64,000 nucleotides of DNA from Laburnicola sp. R22_1. Lineage: Eukaryota; Ascomycota; Dothideomycetes; Pleosporales; Didymosphaeriaceae. Below the pieces are notes generated by a model, which was not told the origin of the DNA, did not search any database, and worked only from the letters and a program-made list of their open reading frames with translations. The translations under genes were made by a program, and so were the position numbers. Location of the stretch: assembly GCA_014281115.1 (NCBI GenBank), contig JACONQ010000015.1:2356001-2420000 (forward strand). The letters are read 5' to 3'. Of this stretch, positions 11,253-22,432 are shown piece by piece (the stretch's first letter is position 1; each line of letters opens with the position of its first letter).

Positions 11253-13351
11253 CTACCTCTTCCGCCTCGCCCCCGTAGGCCGCGCAAGCCTCCGAACCAT
11301 ACCCCCACCAGATGCCCCAGCACCACCACCACCAGCACTGCCATTCCCACCAGGCGCCCCCTGAAACCCAAACATGCTATTCCCAGCATCCGGATTACTG
11401 AACGACGCCGGATTGAAAGGCGTACCGAAAGGACTGGCACTCTGACTCTGATTCTGATTCTGATTCTCGTTCTGAGTCGCAGCCTGTCCGCCGAACGTAG
11501 ACGGTGCGCTGGTGGCAGGTGGGACTGGCATGCCGGCGCTGGGTGGTATGCCGGGGCCGAAGGTATGCGACGGAGAGGTGAAAGAGGTCGGTATCGTTGG
11601 GCTCGCCGCTACGAAGCCTAGGCAGGGGTGGAAGATGCCAGTCTGCGGTGCAGGTGTCGTCGGGGACGGGCCACTCAGTCTGTTCCACGCTTCAACGAAG
11701 TAGTCTGGGGCCCGTTGGAGAGCTGCTGGCGGGCGGGGGGGAACATCGACGCGCTGCTGGCGATTGTTGAGGATGGGATTGCTGGGAGTCGGCTCGCGGG
11801 GAGTGGGATGGAACTGAGTGAAGGCGAAGCGTTTGGGGGTGGGGTTCGGGATGGGGGACTGATGAGCAGTGTTGTAGGAGAATCCGGGGAACGCGGGAGT
11901 CGATGGTGCAGAGTCTGCGCTGCTGGTTGAAGGAGCTGGAGAGGCGGTCGTCGAGCCCGGCACTGTAGGATTCGGAGCACGCGAGCCACCAAAGGTGAAG
12001 CCTGAAGCGGTTGCCCTAGGCTGCGACGCAGACGGCGTGTATGCTGAAATAGGCTTCGATGCATTGGAGAACCCGAAGGGGGAAGTAGTGGTTGCTAGGT
12101 TCATTAGTTAGCGTCCTGGATTCTGTGCTTAGAGGTGAATGGGTCCTGATAGCTATAGCGAGCCACAGAGGGTGACGGAAAACCGCGGACACTCTCCACC
12201 AGTCGTTTGCACGGTACCACCTCATAAAAAAATTCGCTTGCAGACCTACCTTCTGAAAATTGAGCTCTCGGCTCCGGCTGCCCGAAAGGCACATGTGGCG
12301 GAGACTTCTCCTCTTTGAAAGGGTCAGTAAACCCAGCTGAGCAGAACTTCGGTGCCTTGGAGAGCACAGTGTCCAATGCACTCATGGCCTGACCATATGC
12401 GCGCTCAGTCGTAGGTTTAGCGGAGTCCTGCACGGCGGTACTATGACCAGCTTGATTGGCGGTGGGCACCATCGAGTTCCGATCAATGGGATGCTGCTCT
12501 GTCATGTTCGATGTGCCCCTGTTTACGTCCGTTGCCGCCGTAGCTTCTGTGGGCACCTTCTCAGACTCTTTAGGAGCCGAAAGGTCTTTATCATAGCCAT
12601 GCGTCTTCTTCCGCGCCAGCAACATCTCCGTGAAGTACTTCGGTTCCTTTTCCAACGCAATAAAGCTGCGAATATCATCGTGCAGCTTGCACATCCTGTC
12701 CACGTTCAAGATCTGCCACGCCATCATCTGCACATACTCGTCTGCGTACGGCGCAGTGTACAAATCAGACCGCATGCGCGTGCCAAACGCGTCCCAGATC
12801 CACAGCACATCCGTAGGCTGGAGCTCCACCTTGCCAAACAGATTCCACAATTTCTTCAGCAGGCCATCGGCTTCTTTGCGCATCTCAAAGAAGGTGAGCA
12901 CGCAGTGGATCTTGATCATGGGGATGGGCGTCTGGTCCATAGGCTCTGGGACAGGAATGCCCTCTTTGGTGCACCGCACGAGACCGTGGGCGATGTCGTT
13001 GACGAAGTCTTCATCGAGACAGGTGGCGGCGGGCATGTGGATGCGGCGGCCTTCGAGGTACTTTCGGAGAGCTGGGGCTAGCTTGAAGAGAAGATGCGGC
13101 TCGAGGCGGTCCGAGATGACGGCGCCGTTTGGCATGCCCGCGCGCTCGACGACGATTTGGATGTACTGATGGTCATCTGTGGTTCTCCTACGCCAAGTAG
13201 TATGGGGGGAATTTTGGTTGAATTTGAAGAGCGGGGGTGTAGGTGCGGTTAGAGGGTGTGGCTCATCCTCCTTGGGGCCTGTCTTCAATGTCTCCGCGTC
13301 TGTATTTACCTTTTCAGTTTTCAGATCAGGATCATCAGCCGGCTGAGACAT
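11253..13351 (-). CDS. Fungal protein of unknown function with FG-repeat C-terminus (two exons)
   Basis: Exon 1 is 13351-12250 and exon 2 is 12094-11253. The 155-nt intron has a GTAGGT donor, a GCTAAC branch site and a CCTAG acceptor. Splicing keeps the frame and gives 647 residues. The intron contains the stop of the first open frame and the ATG of the second, which otherwise overlap as TAATG and look like two genes. Exon 1 encodes an acidic leader and then a folded region (about residues 50-240, including PHLLFKLAPALRKYLEG) related to the divergent neighbour at 14150. Exon 2 is rich in Ser, Pro, Gly and Asn with FG motifs (PFGFS, FTFGG, TFGGQ, PFGTP, MFGFQG) and ends in a basic tail (RRLARPTGARRKR). 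FG repeats suggest a nucleoporin-like or phase-separating role; that is inference. I do not recognise the named family. Confidence 0.75.
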
Positions 13352-14149
13352 AGCGGCCAGCTTCTTATCTAGAGGTGTCGATATGGTTGCGTTGGTGCTT
13401 TGCGTTTGGGTGTGCGGATTGTTTGTTGTTGGTGCGTGGGTTGAGGCAGGTGCGACGGAGGCGCGTGGTTGCGGGAACGCGTTGAGTGGGGCGCTCGTCG
13501 TGATTCTGGGAAACGGTCTTATAAGAGCTGGGGTTCTGGTCTCGCAGCCTGCGTGGTGGTGAAATGACGTCGGCGAAGTACATTCACCTTGCGCAAACGC
13601 AGCGGCGCCTGTCCTCCCACAGCCCCCAGAGCCTGGCTCAGCCACACTACGAAAAGCATTGGAAGTCGAATATATCTGCTTTTCTCTAGCGTGGAGACTA
13701 CTGGCCTTTCAAGAAGTACCACTCTCACCGTCTCTTCCGTGTTCGGACAAACAACATTGAACTATACGGTCCATTCCTATCGACCACGTGCGCTTGCTGT
13801 GCCCACACCTCACCGACCAGGTCAGCGTCAGACGCTAAACGTGTGTCAGAGATCTAAAGGCCACCTGCTCTAAGTTAATCGGATGGTTACTAGTCGACAC
13901 TCACAGAAACCCACTGACCGAACTTCTGGCACCCGCCTCAACCACACGCGCCGTCTTCACTGTTGGCGAACTCACGCGCCATCTTCACTACTCGCGAACT
14001 CACACGCGCCATCTTCACTGTTCATCGAGCCCTCAAGCTTCCCAGACGTCCTCAACTCCACCACCGCGCGGAAGAAAAAAAGCCCTCACGACACACTCAC
14101 TCACTCACTCACTCACCCCTCCCATCCACCCAAAACCCACGCACTCACC
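13352..14149. promoter_or_regulatory. Divergent intergenic region between two paralogues
   Basis: About 0.8 kb separates the start codons of the two divergent genes. A direct repeat built on GCGCCATCTTCACT occurs near 13950-14020, and an (ACTC)n microsatellite lies at about 14094-14117 in the CT-rich leader of the right-hand gene. An in-frame extension of the left gene to 13645 is open but starts with GTG, so it is not used here. Confidence 0.45.
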
Positions 14150-15635
14150 ATGTCCTACATGCTCCAATTCCCGCCCGTCCCCCTCCCCCAACCTCACCCA
14201 CCCCCCCTACGTCCTCTTCGGCATCAACGACATCGACTACTTCTCCGACCTCCCCCCCACCATCCCCCTCGCCCTAGTCCTCCACTTCGCCCCCAAACTC
14301 CGCCAATGGACACTACCCCCACCCCCGCTCACCCCAGCAGGGACCCGCCTCTCCCTCCGCACACCATACGTAGCCATCAACATAATTGCAGACCTAGACT
14401 TCGAAGGCCTTGCCTGCATCCTCGCCCGCATGCTCCAACTCGCCAACCACCACCCCTCGCTACCCTCCGCCGACGTCTTCCTAACGCAGCCCAACCTGCT
14501 CATCGCGATCGCGATACACAAAGCGTGGCGCGCGCTCGAGCTCGACATAGCGGGTCTCGAGGCGCTACACACGCATATACTGATGAGTCTGATGCTGGGC
14601 CCGCCCGTCGTGTTGGCCGAGGTGAAAGCGGTGTGGGACAATTTCGGCGTCGAGGCGCCCATTGTGCGCGAGATGGGGCTCAATTTTGTGCGCAGCTATA
14701 TCGAGGGGCGGTATCCGCAGACCGAGTCGTCGCCGATAAGGTACTGGTATCTCGAGACGAAGGAGCGGTGTCGCTTCTTCAAGGCGCTGGAGAGACGGTT
14801 CCCTGCGTTTGATGAGGCGCAGAGAAAGGCGGTGCAGGCGGTTGGTGAGCGGCACAATAGTGTCAAAGTGATGAGGGAAGAGCATGCAAAGGCGCAGCTT
14901 GAGCTGCAGGAGAAACGGGAGAAGAAGGAGAAGGAAAAGAGGGACAAGGCGGGGCAGGGCAGCACTACGAAGGAGGATAGAGAGCGGAGGGCGTTGAAGA
15001 GGAGGACGGAGAGGGCAAAGAGCAACGAGAGTATAAAGAGCGTGGAGACCATCATCTGGAGAGATCCATCGACGTCGACCACAGAGGACCCTACTACGCC
15101 CAAAGCGGTTTCAAATACCGCGCCACCTCGTCTTCACGCACAGCCTGTCGATCCCGACAGCTCTGAGTGGTTGGAGATGCTAGAAGAAATGTCAATCGAA
15201 GAGCGCATCACACAAGAAGAGCGCAGCACAGCAGACACCCCCGCAAACCAGATGCCTGACCAAGGCCAAAACCAAGCAGCACAAGCACCAACCGACGAAA
15301 AGTTCAAGCTCAAGCGGAAAACACCACCAAACGAGAAGACATCTCGCTGGACGATAACAAACGCCGCGCCCACCTCACCAGAGGACATGTCCGTCGCACA
15401 TGCAGTACGAATCGTATCCCCACGGCCTCCAGAGGGAGTCGAGACTACTCATGAGCTGGTGGACAGTAAAGAAATACCGCGGGCGGCCAGAGATGCACAT
15501 GTCAAGTACTCAGCGACGCAACGGGCACCGAGCAATGCGAAAGACGGAATAGAAGGGACGCATGCTGGTAGCACCGAGTCGATCAAGGAAAAATTGGAGT
15601 ACCTCCCGTCAACGGTATATGAAGGATCGCACTAG
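14150..15635 (+). CDS. Fungal protein of unknown function, paralogue of 11253-13351, with a one-base frameshift
   Basis: The ATG at 14150 has a good context (CACCATGTCC), but its frame leaves the conserved one within 15 codons. Removing one C from the run at 14185-14189 joins MSYMLQFPPVPLPNLTHPP to the long frame ending at 15635, giving 494 residues. The N-terminal ~250 residues (LVLHFAPKLRQW, KAVWDNFGVEAP, NFVRSYIEGRYP) align by eye with exon 1 of the divergent neighbour (LLFKLAPALRKYL, VLWIWDAFGTRM). A Lys/Glu-rich coiled coil follows at about 14880-15000, and the C-terminal half looks disordered. No catalytic motif was recognised. The extra C could be a sequencing error in a C-run or a true lesion. 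Confidence 0.65.
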
Positions 15636-16120
15636 GTAGCACATGTGAAAAGGCGCTTGTGACTCAGTGCACATGTACAGTAGAGAGTGGATAAAAATAT
15701 GCAGCGAGTGTAGAAGCAGCTTAATCTCGTGGGTGTCCCCCAAGACCTGCATGACAGTCAGCGATACCCTCAGCTGTCGTGTTACATGCAGAAAGCCACT
15801 GGGTACGAAACCAAATTTCAGTCCCCGTGGGGCGTCTGAAGCTAAGTAATATCATTATCATTCAATGTAAAAGACAGACCAATAATACATGTACGTGTAC
15901 GTGTATGTGCTGAGTGCCGGACTCCACGTTGCAGGTAGCAAGGTATCAAATGCTGCTAACAAAAAATTTCAAAAACGGAACGGAATGCCAACTTCGAAAT
16001 GGTGGCAGAGACTGGTGGCAGAATAACAAGGTAAATCAAATGCCTGGTATCATGTACGGAAAGAAATAATTAGATGTAGATCAAAGGGTCGGGCCTAAGC
16101 GAGGTAGTAAAGTAGCATGG
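15636..16120. other. Convergent intergenic region
   Basis: The 3' flanks of two convergent genes. It has an ACGTGTACGTGTATGTG run near 15893 but no gene or RNA that I can support. Confidence 0.5.
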
Positions 16121-17658
16121 TTATGCCGAGTTGTTCTTTGACCGTGACAGGAGCGCCTTGACGCGTTGTTTAATCGATCGTCGCTCGGTGACTTCGTATA
16201 GCGGCTTGTGCTCCTCCTTGATGTCGTGGTCGTCTTCATAGTCAACATGCACATACGCTCTCTCCACGTCTGCAAGACCTGTATAGAGTAAGTCACCCAG
16301 CTCCATATCCCTTCCTGAGAGACGTACCTTCAAGCTTCCGTTGCAACGTTTGCCTGACGTCGTGGGTAACCTTGAGGGGCATGTTCTCATCCATGACAAT
16401 ATCCACCTCGACGTAATAGTGTTGTCCGGCATGGTACGCGCGGCACTGTCGCAAAGCTCAGTCCTTGTCCTAGTTGCCAAGTGACTCTTGAAACACTTGC
16501 AGTTTCAACCTTCTGGATGCGAGAATCGTGGGTGACGACCAGGTAGATGAGCTTAGAGAGGAACTCGTTGGGAGCAGACTTGCCCACTAGCAGCCAGATG
16601 TGCTCCTAGGCGTTGGCAGCCCAAGAGAACAGGATCAAAAGTCCGATAAGGATGGCTCCGATAGGATCAAGGTACCACACAATGCGACTTCCGATAATGG
16701 ACATGGTCAGACCAAAGGCATTCACGGCAATGTCATTTCGGTGATCGACAAAGAAGACATGCACAGCAGGGTACCGGCGGAGAAAGAAACAATAGATGCA
16801 TAGGGTGCCCTTGGAAAAGACTACTCTGTGTAAGTGGACATTCGAAAAGCTGCCTCAGGCTTGGTTCATCTTACTTGCGACACTGACAAAGATGATTGGG
16901 ATGATATGAAGCTGCTCATGGTCCGAGGAACCTGCTGCCAAGGCACGCGCGGATTCAATCTCAAGAACGGTCAGTGCCTGTCAACATCACCAGCCAAGGG
17001 GGACTCACGATCAATTGGATAGCCACAGTGGTCATGAGGCAGCAGAACATGATGATGCCAATTGTTTCAATCCGCCTCCGACCTACAGGGTACTTGTAAA
17101 CGCTTGGCCGTGCGGCCATACGCGATGTGATAAGCATAACTACCGATGATGCAGGCATCAGCGGCGGTAGCGAACAGTGACAGCGAGCCAGTGGAGATGG
17201 CAGCATAGAGCTGAATGACGAACAGGCAGAAGTTGACCACGAACGACGCGTTCACAGCAAACTTCACTTTGGGGCCGTTCTCCAGTGTGTCGAGAGCAGC
17301 CAACCGTTCCTCGTCGCCACTTTCAAGAAACTGGTCAATCAGAGCATTTTGCCTGGTGTAGTAATTCTTCATCCGCTGCTTGTTGGCAGTAGGATAGTCA
17401 AGTTCCATCTGTTTCTAACATTGGGTCGCCGGTGTTTGCTCAGGTCGAGCGGATCGCCGGCATTGGCAGCAGTAGCCTCGTCCACGTGGTCATGGGCCGG
17501 GACATTGGTAACTTCGGGGCCCTGCGAGCGGATGGCATCAGCCTGCTCATGAGCAGTGGCGGTGGATTGGCTGGAGGCTAATGCGAAAGGTCAGACAGCG
17601 TCACAATAAACACCTGACAGTGGAAAGCACGAAACAAACGACGTGAGCCGGAAGACAT
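16121..17658 (-). pseudogene. Cation diffusion facilitator (Mn-type CDF) transporter, decayed
   Basis: Starts MSSGSH at 17658; the first intron is 17642-17578. Conserved blocks are RMKNYYTRQNALIDQFLESG (17370 region), VKFAVNASFVVNFCLFVIQL and FCCLMTTVAIQLI membrane segments, then NDIAVNAFGLTMSIIGSR and a cytosolic C-terminal domain (HYYVEVDIVMDENMPLK). CDF proteins export divalent metals. The YYxxQ motif and the expected DxxxD in TM2 fit the Mn-type branch. Three lesions are visible: a one-base loss near 17409, a frameshift near 17150 consistent with loss of about 11 bases that removes the Met-Asp-Leu of the DxxxD motif, and an in-frame TAG at 16608-16606 where Gln is expected. One intron (16500-16446) has a GC-AG boundary. 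The rest is well conserved, so decay looks recent. Confidence 0.75.
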
Positions 17659-18957
17659 AGTCTCCGAGGGTGAGAAGTGGAGCTGAGATATGCAGATGCC
17701 GGAAATGGAGAGTGACAGGTTCCCCTCTCACCCCCCTCCCACAGGGCACCGTCTTTATTAAACAGCGACGAGAGGCGAAAAAGGCGGAAGCCCTAACATC
17801 ATGATGTCGTCGCGAGGAAGCTTCGCCGCATGCCGAGCAGCACTAAGCATCTGCTGCATGGTGAATTGTGATAGTGCCGAGGGAGCAAGCGGAACGCCAA
17901 ACACGCTTAGCATGCTGGGCAGGGGTGCTGGGGGGTGAAACGGATGCGCCGTTTGGAGGGCCCGCGCCGGTGATGCTGCCTCAGGCGTACATTGCAGACT
18001 GCGCGCGTAGTTTCCAGATGGCATCTTTGGCCGCGAATCGTGGCAGTTGTGAATTGCGATGTGTTATGGTGTAGGTGGAAGAGGGGACGCATGGTAGCGG
18101 AGAGGTGAGCAGCACGGGGCACCTGCCAAGGCCGGGGATGGTCTCCACGCACCGGCCCTGGTGATCTTCCCTGACGCCACGAAACCATACGTCCCATCCT
18201 CGAAGCTATATGTCCCAACCACGACTCCTCATGCCTTTCGCGTTTCCACGCCGCAAGCCAAGCCTTCCTCTCTGTATGCAAGACAAGGCCGTTGTCGCGG
18301 ACAACCCACTGCCGGCTTGGCGCTTGAGGCCAGTGGGAACTGCGTGCGTCCCATTGGCTCCAGCGATTTGTGTTTCTGACTTCGCCCACCGATGCGCACC
18401 AGACGTCTTCTTCCTACAACACCAAGCGCCTCAATCCGACGCTCGGTCATTTGCAAGAGGCTCCACAAGCCGGGTGGCGGTTGAGCCACACCGCAGCCTC
18501 CTCCACTGCGTTTCCCCCGACATTGCGTAGCTGTTACTCTATCCTCAGGACCTCGACGCAATGCTTCCTATGGGGCCCTATTCACAGCGGTGTCTGGTAC
18601 AGTCTGGGCCTCCGCTCTCTTTGTATCAAGCCTCTGAGCACGGAAACAAAGACAGGGGCCACGTCACTAAAGCTTCACTATCTTTACCTTCTACTCCACT
18701 AACGTTCTGGACGTGCTGATCATTCAGGAACGGCTAGCCGCGACCATGTTATCAAATCCTTAAAGCAGAACGCATGGCCCAGCGCCGAGCCTCCAGTTCC
18801 AGCCTTGGGTCTCATCGTTCCTTTCGTATACTCTCTGGAAGAGCCGGTTCCTTCGTGTCTTTTCTTTCCTTCTCCTCGAGGCTGCTGGCAAGTCAGACGG
18901 AGCTTTTTTCTTTCAGATTTCAGTCTTTTCCATACGTTTTAATAGGAACTATTCAAA
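17659..18957. promoter_or_regulatory. Divergent region between CDF relic and ZIP gene, with possible uORF
   Basis: About 1.3 kb of GC-balanced DNA with only short overlapping frames and no recognised protein. An ATG at 18774 opens a 73-codon frame that runs to 18995, over the ZIP start codon at 18958 in a different frame. If transcription begins upstream of 18774 this would be an overlapping upstream ORF that lowers ZIP translation. The transcription start is not visible. Confidence 0.35.
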
Positions 18958-20259
18958 ATGCCCGTAGACGCGATCCATGTTGCGGCAGTCTGTAAGTTGT
19001 CATCTTCACATCACCTCTGAATCTAAGCTCACCTCTCTAGTCATTGTCTTGCTCGCCAGTATTGCGGGAGCCGGCTTTCCGGTCGTGGCGAAGAAGATCA
19101 CATGGATGAAGATTCCTCCAAATATCTTCTTCTTCTGTAAGCACTTCGGTACCGGTGTGCTTATAGCGACGGCGTTCGTCCATGTAAGTGATCACACGTT
19201 GCGAAACAATCTTGTGTCTAACTAGCTTAGCTTCTGCCTACTGCATTCGCATCGCTCAACGATCCGTCGCTCCCGGCGCTCTTTACCGAAAAGTACCCTG
19301 CCTTGCCTGGTGTCATCATGATGGGATCGCTTTTCTGCCTCTTCGTCATCGAGATGTGGCTTAACGCGGCGACGGGGGGTCACAGCCACGGCAGCGCAAC
19401 TGGCGAAGAGTTCGCCGGGGGAGCTGTTCAAAATGCCTTCAACAACCCGATCAGACGTGTCGAAAGCTACGATTCACAGGTTACCATGGCGTACCCCGAG
19501 GAGAAGAAGGGTCCCTGGGTCCAGAACACCTATGCCGGCGACAACTTCTCGTTCCCCAAGCAGAACGACCTAGAAATCCAATCCGAGATGCCGCCGTGGT
19601 TTGTCGTCTTCTACGAACAGTATATCCGCCAGCGCGACGAGATGATAACCATGGTCAACCGCGCCATGCCCGCTCTACCCAACCATGCGCAACAGCCCAA
19701 AGAAAGCGCGACTCAACAGCAATCGTACTTTGATACGGACGTCGAAGAGCAGGCCGTGGACCCTATGTTGCTGAAGAAGCTGTCTCTCCAGATCACGCTC
19801 ATCGAAGGCGGTATCCTCTTCCACTCGGTGTTTGTCGGCATGACTGTATCTCTCACACAAGACGGCTTCATTGTCCTTCTCATTGCCATCATCTTCCACC
19901 AAGCGTTTGAAGGTCTCGGTCTTGGTTCGCGTATCGCTGCCGTACCATACCCCAAGGGCAGCTGGAAACCTTGGGCGCTTGTTGTCGCTTTCGGGACCAC
20001 TGCTCCTTTCGGCCAGGCTCTTGGTCTCGCAGTCGGCAATGCCTTCGACCCCGAAAGCCCGCTGGGATTGATTCTGATTGGGGTGTTCAATGCGATTTCT
20101 TCGGGTCTGTTGATCTATGCTGCGTTGGTTGATCTGCTGGCGGAGGACTTCCTCTCGGAAGAGGCGCAGCACACGTTGGTCGGCAAAAAGAAGAAGTGGG
20201 CATTCGGCTATGTCTTGCTAGGCGCAGCGGGTATGTCGATTGTCGGCGCTTTCGCATAA
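18958..20259 (+). CDS. ZIP-family zinc/iron permease
   Basis: Exons 18958-18991, 19041-19183 and 19231-20259 give 401 residues. The introns have GTAAGT-type donors and CTAG/TTAG acceptors, the second with a CTAAC branch. ZIP proteins move Zn2+ or Fe2+ into the cytosol across the plasma membrane or out of organelles. Seen here: N-terminal membrane segments (FIVLLASIAGAGFPVV; CKHFGTGVLIATAFVH), a His-containing motif GGHSHG (His110, His112) at the start of the long cytosolic loop, then the signature TM4 with LFHSVFVGMTVSL (His257) and TM5 with HQAFEGLGLGSR (His282, Glu286), and three more C-terminal helices. The loop (about 110-240) is long and hydrophilic. It lies divergent to a decayed CDF gene, so the locus may have been a metal-transport pair. 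Confidence 0.9.
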
Positions 20260-22432
20260 GCATGGCGTTATCCTTGTCAATCCACCGCACACGCGCGTCG
20301 GTCATTGGATCTGATGCACCCCAAGATGTTCCCATCTCTCACAAAAATTTGTCTCGCCGCGTTGATCATGTGTCTGCAATACCGGGCGACGATGACACCA
20401 CCACGGAACCCGATGGTACTGCAGGCACTTGCATCATTCCTATTTGTCATGAATTCGGAGATGTAGCCTCCGATGAGCATTATTATGCGCCGGTATTCGG
20501 GCAAGGCTGTGTGCTTATGTGGTCATTCATGTGCGTTGTACACTACGGAAAAGGAGGAGTTTTTACATAAGAGACAGTGTCTCGGCCACGGCTTTTCTTG
20601 CCGTTTTTTTACATCTCCATTTTATCTTGATTTATGAAAGAACAATCACTCTAAAAGGGGGCAACCATTCATTCGTTCTTTTAATGGGTACACGATTAAT
20701 GCCATGTGTCTTTATCAGTTGCCTATCAAGCTATCGTCTTGGAACTAGAACTAGAACTAGGAGCGAGGCGTTGGGATGGGGTTTGTGGACCAGCTATATC
20801 GCTGAGCGACGGATGGGGGGTTTCAGGATTAGATGGGGAGGTCAATGGATTGCGTGGTTGTTAGTATTTATCGCACTCTGTGATTTTTCGCAATGAAGGT
20901 TGTGATTTCCGGCCTGCAGTTCACTGTGCTGTGGCCGTCTCTGCACACGACGGAATTCGAAGGCAAAGTCGACAGACAGATGCGCGCAACGCAGGAGGCG
21001 AGCGATGGCGCATCTCGATCACGCAGACGCAGATGTGCGCGCGCATCGTGCCTCACCGCTGATTCATTGATGAAGGGGAAAATTCAAGAAATCAAGAAAA
21101 TCAGAGGTTCACAGATTCAGAGGTCCGCCCCTCTAGAAAAAAAAAATAAATCCAGAAATCAGAGGTCCAGAGGTTCGGCCTCTAAAACAAAAATCAAAAA
21201 AATAAAATAAAAGTAGACAAAAGTCAAAAATTGGCCAGAGCTCCGCCGCAGAGCGGAAACTCGAAGATGGCGCGCTTCTCCTGCTAGAGGGATAGATGGA
21301 GAGTTGGTGGTCGGGAGATCGGCAGTGGTTTATATACCTTGTGAGTTGGATATGTGCGATGATGGCGGTGGTGCGTGTGCATGTTTGGGGGGCACGGGTG
21401 GTGGGTGAGCCGGCGGGGTTCGGGAGGGCATGATGCTTGGCGGTTTGGGATGGGCTTGTTGGAGCTTGGGTGGGCTTGTCGGAGCTTGCTTTGGGATGCG
21501 CATATAGGATTGTTATAGGTCGGAGTTGGGGATTTGGTTAGCGGATCGACTGTGTTGGTTGGCATGTGGAGGAAGTACATACCTAGGCATAAGAAGGTAG
21601 CTGTGATGCAGATCTGCGACTGGGGGTGAGAGCTGTGTGAGGTTGTTGGTTTGGGGAGTTTGTGACGTAGGGCGTTTGGGTGGTGTGTCCGAGTGTCGAG
21701 GGTAGGGTGGGGTCTAGCCGGTTTGGGGACTTCTGCCAAGGCGGGTGATTCGTGCGCGAGGGGCGTCATAGTCCATCAGTATCAGGAAATGTCAAGCCTC
21801 TAATTAGAGTAGATGATAGCTTTCGTCTCGCCGCTTTTTCTACCACGTTCTACTGTACCTACCTTGTCCTTGCTGTGCTGCCTTTAGTTTACAGCTTGCG
21901 CAGGAGTAGATAGAGGCTGGGAGATTTTGCAATGATAGCTGTGTCAATACTGAAGGAAGCACGATTCTTCGTTCATTTTTGATCCGAGTGCCCTAACAAG
22001 CATGGTCTTCACCAAGCATGGTCTTCAGTGCCCCGTTGAGCATGGTCTTTTCAAAGAGGTAAAAATGCTTCTTCCGCGTCGTTGCCGCTGTTTTCATCAC
22101 ACGATACATCATTTATCCTCTTGTAATATTCCCAGTGTCCAACGCGCCTCAGTAATATCAACACAGAATAGAGCACCAGCACTGGCCAAGTGCTTAAAGT
22201 ACAAATGGGCTCAAATCCAAAGGTAGGAAGAATTGCACTTGGTCTACGCCCCGGCGCCGGGAAAGCGGCACGTGAGCGGTCGGAAGCTGGAGCTGGAGCG
22301 CAAAGGTTTTCGGCACAAGCGGGGCACGAAGATGACTAAGCGCCACCTTGTGCCGTCTGAACCCGCCCGCTTCCGGGGTTTTCAAAGAACTCTCCTGCGA
22401 TAGCCTTTCTGCTGTCATCCCACCGTCGCGTC
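20260..22432. other. Intergenic region, 2.2 kb
   Basis: No gene supported. An A-rich stretch at 21060-21230 holds repeated AGAGGTCC/AGAGGTTCGGCCTCT motifs with small inverted repeats. 21284-21769 has an open minus-strand frame of low complexity (Pro/His/Thr-rich) with no recognisable domain. 21990-22045 contains AAGCATGGTCTTC in tandem. The final ~200 bp are the likely promoter and leader of the regulator that follows. Confidence 0.45.

Noticed and set aside
11130..11621. 163-codon plus-strand frame rich in Pro/His/Ser
   Set aside because: It is the antisense shadow of the FG-repeat exon plus a CCAT microsatellite.
11253..12104. Separate gene starting at ATG 12104
   Set aside because: That ATG overlaps the upstream stop (TAATG) and sits between a branch site and an acceptor. 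An in-frame intron explains both frames as one gene.
13352..13645. N-terminal extension of the FG-repeat protein
   Set aside because: The open frame begins with GTG, not ATG. The first ATG in frame is at 13351, so the extension is probably 5' leader.
21284..21769. 161-codon minus-strand frame in the 20.3-22.4 kb spacer
   Set aside because: Low-complexity Pro/His/Thr content with no recognisable domain; not supported as a gene.
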